A stretch of DNA of 5,933 nucleotides, taken from contig CAMVGI010000091.1 in assembly GCA_947166955.1 (NCBI GenBank), positions 1 through 5,933 of the forward strand, given 5' to 3'. The translations under genes were made by a program, and so were the position numbers. Shown piece by piece: positions 1-5,193 of this stretch. The notes below the pieces were generated by a model that made no database searches, was not told the DNA's origin, and saw nothing but the letters and a program-made list of their open reading frames with translations. This DNA is from an uncultured Clostridia bacterium (lineage in GTDB: Bacteria; Bacillota_A; Clostridia; Oscillospirales; Oscillospiraceae). The number at the start of each line of letters is the position of its first letter. Within the stretch, counting starts at the first letter, position 1.

Positions 1-172
1 CAATGCGCCGCGCCTCCGCCGCCTCGCTCGGCTTCGTCTCCGGCATGCCCGCAAGCCCCCACGTCCGCACCTCGTATCCGTCCGCCGCGAACAGCTCCGC
101 GAGCCGCGCCATGCGCTGATCGCCGCCGAACATCCCGATCGTTTCGATTTCGCACCACCTCTTTCTCCCCAT
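1..172 (-). CDS. Probable dipicolinate synthase subunit A, N-terminal fragment (partial, runs off left edge)
   Basis: The minus-strand frame is open from an ATG at 172-170 to the window edge, giving 57 codons. The translated N-terminus holds a hydrophobic strand followed by a glycine-rich turn (IGMFGGDQRM, residues 12-21), then an amphipathic helix and a second strand (GYEVRTWGL, residues 32-40). This is the beta-alpha-beta start of a Rossmann-like fold. The GGD-x-R pattern at the very start matches my recollection of the N-terminal domain of DpaA/DpsA (SpoVFA). That protein, with DpaB, makes dipicolinic acid from dihydroxy-tetrahydrodipicolinate in the mother cell during sporulation. Only the first domain is visible, so another Rossmann oxidoreductase is possible. 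The start is uncertain. The ATG at 172 has no Shine-Dalgarno upstream, while a good one (about 163-155) lies inside the frame, well placed for a non-standard ATC at 148-146. The next in-frame ATG is at 133-131. The call is an inference from family resemblance. Confidence 0.55.
   Translation of the reverse strand, partial: MGRKRWCEIETIGMFGGDQRMARLAELFAADGYEVRTWGLAGMPETKPSEAAEARRI
155..163 (-). promoter_or_regulatory. Ribosome binding site inside the left-edge reading frame
   Basis: The minus strand reads AAAGAGGTGG around 164-155, a good Shine-Dalgarno. It lies inside the longest reading frame. The only in-frame codon at normal distance (6 nt) that could initiate is ATC at 148-146; the next ATG (133-131) is 21 nt away. 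Two GTG codons overlap the site but are out of frame. This site is the reason the annotated start is doubtful. Confidence 0.4.
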
Positions 173-198
173 TCTATGGCGCGGCGGCGCGCGCGGTG
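171..198 (-). promoter_or_regulatory. Candidate sporulation (sigma-K-like) promoter for the left-edge gene
   Basis: Reading the minus strand, CACC (198-195) is followed after 16 nt by CATAGAATG (178-170). The published sigma-K pattern is an AC-centred -35 and a CATAnnnTA -10, so this fits all but the last -10 base. Bacillus dpaA (spoVFA) is expressed under sigma-K, which agrees with the gene call. CATAGAAT also resembles a sigma-E -10, but no sigma-E -35 is visible. The elements are short, so chance occurrence is quite possible. If the promoter is real, it overlaps the ATG at 172 and rules that codon out as the start. Confidence 0.3.
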
Positions 199-199
199 A

Positions 200-228
200 T
201 TGCAAAGCGGGGCGCGTCGTGCTATAAT
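200..228 (+). promoter_or_regulatory. Vegetative (sigma-A/sigma-70) promoter with extended -10
   Basis: A TTGCAA -35 box (200-205) is followed by a 17 bp spacer and a perfect TATAAT -10 (223-228). The -10 is preceded by TG at 220-221, which makes it an extended -10 (TGCTATAAT). Only one base differs from the TTGACA/TATAAT consensus at the positions that matter most. Transcription should start near 235, giving a leader of roughly 58 nt before the HAD phosphatase gene. It is the only strong housekeeping promoter recognised in the window. Confidence 0.87.
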
Positions 229-292
229 GGCTTCGCGGCGCCCCGCGCCCGCACCGTGAAATCCTTTACAAGCCGCTCATGCGAGGTATCTT

Positions 293-973
293 ATGCGCTA
301 TCCGTATCTTCTTTTTGACGCCGACAATACGCTTTTCGACTTCGACCGCGCCAACCGCGTCGCGTTTGAAGCCACCTGCAAGGCGGTCGGTCTTACCTGC
401 TCGGACGAGCTGCTGCGCCGCTATGAGGTGCACAACAACGCCTGCTGGACGATGTTCGACCGCGGCGAGGCGTCGAAGGAGTTCATCGTCGTCGAGCGCT
501 TCCGCCGTTTTTTCGCGGAGCTTGGGCTTGACGCCGACCCCGAGCTTGCCAATCATACCCATCTCTCGACGCTCGCGACCTGCTCGTTCCCGATGGCGCA
601 CTCGGTCGAGGTCTGCAAACGGCTCTCGGAAACGCACCGGCTGTTTCTCGTCACCAACGCCGTCGCGTCCGTACAGCGCGGGCGGCTCGCGCGCGCGGAG
701 ATCAAGCCGTATCTCGAAGCGGCGTTCATCTCCGAGGAGGCGGGCGCGCAAAAGCCGACGCGCGAATACTTCGACTATGTCTTCGCCCACATCGACGGCA
801 TCGCAAAAGACAACTGCCTCGTCATCGGCGACTCGCTCACGAGCGACATTCAGGGCGCGGTCAACTACGGCCTCCCCTCCTGCTGGTTCAACCCCAAACG
901 CGCGGCGAATCCGGAGGGGCTGCGCGTCGACTACGAGATCACGGACCTGCGCGAGCTGTACGACATCGTATAG
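293..973 (+). CDS. HAD-superfamily phosphatase, YjjG/YfnB type (probable pyrimidine 5'-nucleotidase)
   Basis: A 226-residue cytosolic HAD hydrolase with all four signature motifs. Motif I is FDADNT, with nucleophile D9 and acid/base D11. Motif II is T121-N122 in LVTNA. Motif III is K154 in AQKP. Motif IV is GDSLTSD, with D180 and D185 for magnesium. An alpha-helical cap lies between motifs I and II (about residues 15-100). The pattern DADNTLFDFD, the ISEEAG-x-x-KP stretch and a CWFNP segment near the end are typical of the YjjG/YfnB subgroup. In E. coli this subgroup dephosphorylates nucleoside monophosphates, including non-canonical pyrimidines, as a house-cleaning activity; the exact substrate here is inferred. 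The start at 293 is preceded by GAGG (283-286) at 6 nt spacing. An ATG at 279 is in another frame. The gene appears monocistronic, between its own promoter and a shared terminator, and converges on tsaD. Confidence 0.93.
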   Translation: MRYPYLLFDADNTLFDFDRANRVAFEATCKAVGLTCSDELLRRYEVHNNACWTMFDRGEASKEFIVVERFRRFFAELGLDADPELANHTHLSTLATCSFPMAHSVEVCKRLSETHRLFLVTNAVASVQRGRLARAEIKPYLEAAFISEEAGAQKPTREYFDYVFAHIDGIAKDNCLVIGDSLTSDIQGAVNYGLPSCWFNPKRAANPEGLRVDYEITDLRELYDIV

Positions 974-978
974 GATAT

Positions 979-1014
979 AAAAAAGGCTTCCGAGCAATGC
1001 TCAGAAGCCTTTTT
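979..1014. terminator. Bidirectional intrinsic terminator shared by the HAD gene and tsaD
   Basis: The hairpin pairs GGCTTC (985-990) with GAAGCC (1004-1009) and GAGC (992-995) with GCTC (999-1002), with a 3 nt loop. It is flanked by A's at 979-984 and T's at 1010-1014, so each strand ends in a U-tract (five U's on plus, six on minus). The single interruption, C991 opposite A1003, is a mismatch in the plus-strand RNA. In the minus-strand RNA it becomes a G-U wobble, so the hairpin is better for the tsaD transcript. The tsaD stop codon (1003-1001) and its last codons lie in the stem, while the HAD stop codon ends 6 nt before it. Confidence 0.92.
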
Positions 1015-2017
1015 CGTCGATTTCCCGCGTGGCGTAGGCGTTGAGCGACCAATCCGCCCGCGCGCCCGATAAGTATTCGTAGTAGCCCTGCGCGCCGATC
1101 ATCGCGCCGTTGTCGCCGCACAGCGAAAGCGGCGGGAGATAGAGCTTGCAGCCCGCTTCGCCGCACGCCTTTTGCAAATCGGCGCGGAGGAACGAGTTCG
1201 CCGCGGCGCCGCCCGCCGCGACGACCGTTTTTCGTCCGCATCGCCGCGCCGCCAGCATCGTGCGCGGCACCAGCTCGTCCGAGACGGCCTGCGTGAAATC
1301 CCTCGCAAGCGCCGCGCGGTCGAGCGGTTTTCCGGTTTGCTCGGCGTTGTGCGCGAGGTTCACCACCGCCGTTTTAAGCCCCGAAAAGCTCATGTCCAGC
1401 TCATGCCCCTCGATCTTCGCGCGCGGCAGCTCGTACACGCCGCCCGCGCTTTGCCGCGCCAACTCGTCCATCGGTTTGCCGCCGGGGTACGGAAGTCCCA
1501 GCACGCGCGCCGCCTTGTCGAAGCACTCGCCCGCCGCGTCGTCCCGCGTCGCGCCGACGAGGGTGAAGTCCGTGTAGCCCGCGACGTCCACGAGCAGCGT
1601 GTTTCCGCCCGACATGCAAAGCGCGAGGAACGGCGGCTCCAGCTCCGGAAACGCCAGATAATTCGCCGCGATGTGTCCGCGAATGTGATGCACCGGAACG
1701 AGCGGCACGTCCAATGCGTAGGCGACGGATTTGGCAAAGTTCAGCCCCACCAGCACCGCGCCAATTAATCCCGGAGCATAGGTCGCCGCGACTGCGTCAA
1801 TTTCTTTTTTCCTCACGCCCGCGTCCGCGAGCGCCTTGTCGGTCAGCGCCGCGATCGCCTCCACGTGCTTGCGCGAGGCGATCTCCGGCACCACGCCGCC
1901 GTAGAGCGCGTGCATGTCCGCCTGCGAGGCGATGGCGTCGGAGAGAATTTTCCGCCCATCCTCCACGACCGCGACGGCGGTCTCGTCGCAGGATGATTCA
2001 AACGCCAATATCTTCAT
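1001..2017 (-). CDS. tsaD: tRNA N6-adenosine threonylcarbamoyltransferase TsaD
   Basis: This is the 338-residue catalytic subunit of the t6A complex. It transfers the threonylcarbamoyl group from threonylcarbamoyl-AMP to A37 of ANN-decoding tRNAs and acts with TsaB and TsaE in the cytosol. The sequence is full length for the family and has every expected mark of the Kae1/TsaD ASKHA fold: the N-terminal ESSCDET (7-13), the metal-binding H111 and H115 in HHIRGH, SGGNT (136-140), FDKAAR with D168, YPGGKPMDEL (177-186), SFSGLKT (210-216), the AAGGAAANSFLR segment (267-278) and CGDNGAM with metal ligand D302. Translation starts at ATG 2017-2015, with GGAG 5 nt upstream. Its start overlaps the rimI stop (ATGA), which indicates coupled translation at the end of the cluster. 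The 3' end is inside the terminator stem. The partners tsaB and tsaE are not in this window. Confidence 0.98.
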   Translation of the reverse strand: MKILAFESSCDETAVAVVEDGRKILSDAIASQADMHALYGGVVPEIASRKHVEAIAALTDKALADAGVRKKEIDAVAATYAPGLIGAVLVGLNFAKSVAYALDVPLVPVHHIRGHIAANYLAFPELEPPFLALCMSGGNTLLVDVAGYTDFTLVGATRDDAAGECFDKAARVLGLPYPGGKPMDELARQSAGGVYELPRAKIEGHELDMSFSGLKTAVVNLAHNAEQTGKPLDRAALARDFTQAVSDELVPRTMLAARRCGRKTVVAAGGAAANSFLRADLQKACGEAGCKLYLPPLSLCGDNGAMIGAQGYYEYLSGARADWSLNAYATREIDEKGF

Positions 2018-2502
2018 TGCTTCTCCGTTTCGTCCTCGTGAAAGAATCTCGTCATGATGATCGCGTCCTCTTTGGGATGCTCGTAATAATTGGGCCGCCG
2101 CCCAACGCCGCGGAACCCGCGGCTGCCGTAGAGCGCGATGGCGCCGTAGTTCGACGCGCGCACCTCCAGCGTCAGAAACGCCAGCTTGTTTCCGACGGCA
2201 AAATCCATAAATACGTCCAGCAGCGCGGACGCGACGCCGCCGCGGCGCGATTCCGGCCGCACGGCAACGTTGGTGATGTAGCCCTCGTCGCCCCCCGTGA
2301 CCATCAGTCCCGCGTAGCCGACGACGCTCCCGTCCTCCCTGTCGAGCGCGACCAGATACGCCGAAAGCGCGTTATCCAGCTCCTCGGCAAGCATGCTGCG
2401 CGACCACGGCGAGGAAAAGCAGACGCGCTCAAGCGCCGCCACCTCGTCCAGATGCTCGTACGTCATCGGTACGATGCGCACGTCCTTTTTCAAGTGCTCC
2501 AT
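2014..2502 (-). CDS. rimI: RimI-type GNAT N-acetyltransferase (ribosomal protein S18-alanine acetyltransferase family)
   Basis: A 162-residue GNAT protein. In E. coli, RimI acetylates the N-terminal alanine of ribosomal protein S18 with acetyl-CoA. Visible marks are the N-terminal CFSSPWSRSML segment (28-38), the acetyl-CoA pyrophosphate loop R86-x-x-G89-x-A91 after ITNVAVRPES, and LEVRASNYGAIALYGSRGF (112-130). In that last segment E113 and Y125 correspond to the E. coli catalytic E103 and Y115. RRPNYYEHPKEDAIIM (135-150) near the end is also RimI-like. A short charged tail makes it slightly longer than the E. coli protein. The start ATG (2502-2500) is served by AAGGGG (2515-2510), which spans the last codons of polA, with only 4 nt between the genes. 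Its stop overlaps the tsaD start. The pairing with tsaD is the usual one and supports the name, although substrate specificity in Firmicutes may be wider than S18. Confidence 0.95.
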   Translation of the reverse strand: MEHLKKDVRIVPMTYEHLDEVAALERVCFSSPWSRSMLAEELDNALSAYLVALDREDGSVVGYAGLMVTGGDEGYITNVAVRPESRRGGVASALLDVFMDFAVGNKLAFLTLEVRASNYGAIALYGSRGFRGVGRRPNYYEHPKEDAIIMTRFFHEDETEKQ

Positions 2503-2506
2503 TTCC

Positions 2507-5167
2507 TTACCCCTTGGCCTCCAGCCAGCTTTTACCCCAATGCGCCTCCGCCGTGAGCGGCACGGAAAGCTCCGTCACATGCTCCATCTCGTCGGTCAGC
2601 AGCGCCGCGGTGCGCTCCGCCTCGTCCTCGGGACACTCGACGATCAGCTCGTCGTGCACCTGCAGAATGAGGCGGCCCTTGAGGTTTTCTCTGCGCAGGC
2701 GTTCCTCCACGCGCACCATCGCAAGTTTGATGATATCCGCCGCGGTGCCCTGAATGGGCATGTTGAGCGCAACGCGCTCGCCGAACGAACGGGTCTGGAA
2801 ATTCGTCGCCGCAAGCTCGGGCAGCGCGCGGCGGCGATGCATCAGCGTTTCGACGTAACCCGCTTCCTTCGCCCGCTCGACCACGTCGGTCATATAGTTC
2901 CGCACGCCGGAAAAGCGCGCGAGATAGTTCTCGATATACGCCTTCGCCTCCGATACGGGAACGCCGATGTCCTGCGCGAGCGAGAACGCGGAGATACCGT
3001 ACACGATGCCGAAATTGACCGCCTTGGCGTGCGAACGCATCTGCTTGGTAACGCTCTCCAGCGGCACGCCGAACGCCTGCGAGGCGGTGACGGCGTGGAT
3101 GTCCTCGCCGCTGCGGAACGCGTCCTGCATGGTCTTGTCGTCCGCGATGTGCGCGAGCAGACGCAGCTCGATCTGGGAGTAGTCCGCGTCGACAAGCACG
3201 CAGCCCTCCGCGGGCACGAACATGCGGCGGAACTCGCTGCCAAGCTCCGTGCGCGTGGGGATGTTCTGCAGATTCGGCTCCGTGGACGAAAGGCGTCCCG
3301 TCGCCGTCACGGTCATCTGAAAGCTCGTGTGGATGCGTCCGTCGGGCGCGATGACCTTCAAAAGCCCGTCGCAGTAGGTGGACTTGAACTTCGCGTACTG
3401 CCGGTATTCCAGCACGTCCGCGACGATCGGGTGCTCCCAGCGCAGCTTTTCGAGCACGTCCGCGTTCGTCGACCAGCCCGTTTTCGTCTTTTTCCCGTGC
3501 GGCAGCTCCAGCTTTTCAAACAGGATCGCGCCAAGCTGCTTGGGCGAGTTGATGTTGAACTCCTCGCCCGCGGCGTCGTAAATGCGCTTTTCGAGCGCTT
3601 TGACCTTTTCCTCCATCTGCGCGCCGAACTCCGCGAGCGCCTTGCGGTCGACCAGCATCCCCGCCGTCTCCATCCGCGCGAGCACCGCGCAAAGCGGCAG
3701 CTCCACGTCGTAGAAAAGCCCGTGCAGCTCCCGTTCCTCGATGGCCGGTTTCAGCGCCTCGTAGAGCGCGCCGACGGCGGCGCAGTAGCAGTGGAACGAC
3801 GTTTCCGCGGCAAGGCGGTCGCCCAGCATGGAAAACGCCTCCGGTTCAAGATGCGCCGGCTTCGCAAGCGCCTCGTGGAAGTACGACACGAACAGCTTGT
3901 CGATGTCATAGCTCCCCGCCGTCGCGTCGACAAGATACGCCGCAAGCGCCGTGTCGAACACAAAGCCCCCAATAGGCAGATCGTTTTCCAGCAGCGCGCG
4001 CATGAGATCCTTGACGTTGTGCGAGACCTTTTTGATATCGTCCGAGAACAGCGCGCGCAGCAGCGCGTTCCAATCCCCCTCGTAGCGGTCGGCGAACAGT
4101 TCGGACGCGGTCGCCTCCGCTTCGCCCGTCTGGCAGTCCACAAAGACGGCGGAGAGGTCGGGCAAAGCAAGCAGCGTCACATGTTCCGAAGCGCGCCAGA
4201 GCGCGAGCAGCTCGTTTGCCCGTTTCTCGCTCGTCACACACTCCGCCGTGACGGTAAAATCGGCGGGCGCGTCCGTTTGCGCCGCGGGAAGATTCTGCGG
4301 CGGCGTGAGCTTCCACGCTTCGATCAGCTTGTTGAACTCCAGCTTCAAAAAAAGCGGGTACAGCGCGTCCGACGGCGCCTTGCGCATGTTGTCCTCCGGC
4401 GAGAAATCGAGCGGCGCGTCGGTCAAAATCGTCGCGAGGCGGTGCGAAAGCCGCGCGCTCTCCTCGCCGTCTTGCAGCTTTTTGAGCACGGCGGGCTTCG
4501 TCTCCACGTCGGGCAGCTTTTCATAGATCGCGTCGACGGTGCCGTACTTTTGAATAAGCTCCATCGCCGTCTTTTCGCCGATGCCGGGCACGCCGGGATA
4601 GTTGTCGCTGGAATCTCCCATAAGCGCCTTGAGGTCGATGATCCGCACGGGATCAAAACCGTATTCCCCGCGGAACGTCTCCGGCGTCATGTCGCGCGTC
4701 GTCGTCTGCCCCATGCGCGTCGAAACGAGCTTGACCTTCGTATGCTCGGTCACAAGCTGAAGGCTGTCCTTATCACCCGTGACGATCACGCAGTCCCAAA
4801 GCGCCGCCTCGCACTTGCGCGAGATCGTGCCGATCAGATCGTCCGCCTCGTAACCGGCAAGTTCATAGCGCGGAACGTTCATCGCGTCGAGCACTTCCTT
4901 GATCACCGGAAGCTGCACCGCCAGCTCCTCCGGCATCCCCTTGCGCTGCGCCTTGTAGCCTTCAAATTCCCTGTGGCGGAACGTCGGCTCGCGGCGGTCG
5001 AAAGTCACGCAGAGCGCGTCGGGCTTTTCCTCGCCCTCAAGGCGCTTCATCGTCGTCAAAAAGCCGTAGACGGCGTGGGTATAAAGCCCCGTCCGCGTCG
5101 TGAGCGGGCGGATACCGTAAAACGCGCGGTTCAGGATCGAGTTGCCGTCGATCACCATCAGTTTCAT
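2507..5167 (-). CDS. polA: DNA polymerase I
   Basis: An 886-residue family A polymerase. The N-terminal 5'-3' nuclease (about 1-290) shows D7 in VIDGNS, D57, the E107/D109/D110 cluster in GYEADDLIG, D132 and D134 in TGDKDS, D185 and D188 in GDSSDN, then a helix-hairpin-helix (GVPGIGEKTA, 192-201). The middle domain (about 300-475) keeps the exonuclease fold signature FDTALAAYLV (404-413) but lacks catalytic acids: no DxE at the Exo I position (LLALPD, 332-337) and no Exo III aspartate (YCAAVGALY, 461-469). Proofreading is therefore probably absent, as in Bacillus PolA. The polymerase domain has TATGRLSS (621-628), motif A DYSQIE with D662, motif B R711/K715/F719/Y723 and motif C HDE (838-840). 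The start is chosen at 5167 because AAAAGGAG lies 7 nt upstream and the protein then begins with the family N-terminus; an in-frame upstream ATG at 5242 lies inside the neighbouring gene. It fills gaps in Okazaki fragments and repair tracts. Confidence 0.99.
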   Translation of the reverse strand: MKLMVIDGNSILNRAFYGIRPLTTRTGLYTHAVYGFLTTMKRLEGEEKPDALCVTFDRREPTFRHREFEGYKAQRKGMPEELAVQLPVIKEVLDAMNVPRYELAGYEADDLIGTISRKCEAALWDCVIVTGDKDSLQLVTEHTKVKLVSTRMGQTTTRDMTPETFRGEYGFDPVRIIDLKALMGDSSDNYPGVPGIGEKTAMELIQKYGTVDAIYEKLPDVETKPAVLKKLQDGEESARLSHRLATILTDAPLDFSPEDNMRKAPSDALYPLFLKLEFNKLIEAWKLTPPQNLPAAQTDAPADFTVTAECVTSEKRANELLALWRASEHVTLLALPDLSAVFVDCQTGEAEATASELFADRYEGDWNALLRALFSDDIKKVSHNVKDLMRALLENDLPIGGFVFDTALAAYLVDATAGSYDIDKLFVSYFHEALAKPAHLEPEAFSMLGDRLAAETSFHCYCAAVGALYEALKPAIEERELHGLFYDVELPLCAVLARMETAGMLVDRKALAEFGAQMEEKVKALEKRIYDAAGEEFNINSPKQLGAILFEKLELPHGKKTKTGWSTNADVLEKLRWEHPIVADVLEYRQYAKFKSTYCDGLLKVIAPDGRIHTSFQMTVTATGRLSSTEPNLQNIPTRTELGSEFRRMFVPAEGCVLVDADYSQIELRLLAHIADDKTMQDAFRSGEDIHAVTASQAFGVPLESVTKQMRSHAKAVNFGIVYGISAFSLAQDIGVPVSEAKAYIENYLARFSGVRNYMTDVVERAKEAGYVETLMHRRRALPELAATNFQTRSFGERVALNMPIQGTAADIIKLAMVRVEERLRRENLKGRLILQVHDELIVECPEDEAERTAALLTDEMEHVTELSVPLTAEAHWGKSWLEAKG

Positions 5168-5174
5168 CCGTGTT

Positions 5175-5182
5175 CTCCTTTT
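5175..5182 (-). promoter_or_regulatory. Ribosome binding site of polA
   Basis: AAAAGGAG on the minus strand (5182-5175) sits 7 nt before the ATG at 5167-5165. It fixes the polA start and excludes a 25-residue longer version beginning at 5242. It lies in the 26 nt gap after the GerMN gene; no terminator is visible there, so polA is likely read through from upstream. Confidence 0.9.
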
Positions 5183-5193
5183 CTTTCGCTGCG

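Noticed and set aside
181..196. Alternating GC run between the divergent promoters as a Z-DNA or regulatory element
   Set aside because: The strictly alternating part is only about 9 bases and is expected by chance in this GC-rich sequence.
279..980. A 233-codon plus-strand frame overlapping the HAD gene, and a 243-codon minus-strand frame (266-997)
   Set aside because: Both are Arg/Ser- or Arg/Ala/Val-rich shadows of the HAD gene, which alone shows family motifs and a proper ribosome binding site.
1146..1768. Plus-strand open frames inside tsaD (1146-1577, 1172-1768)
   Set aside because: They lie antisense to conserved tsaD motifs and show low-complexity composition and no domain.
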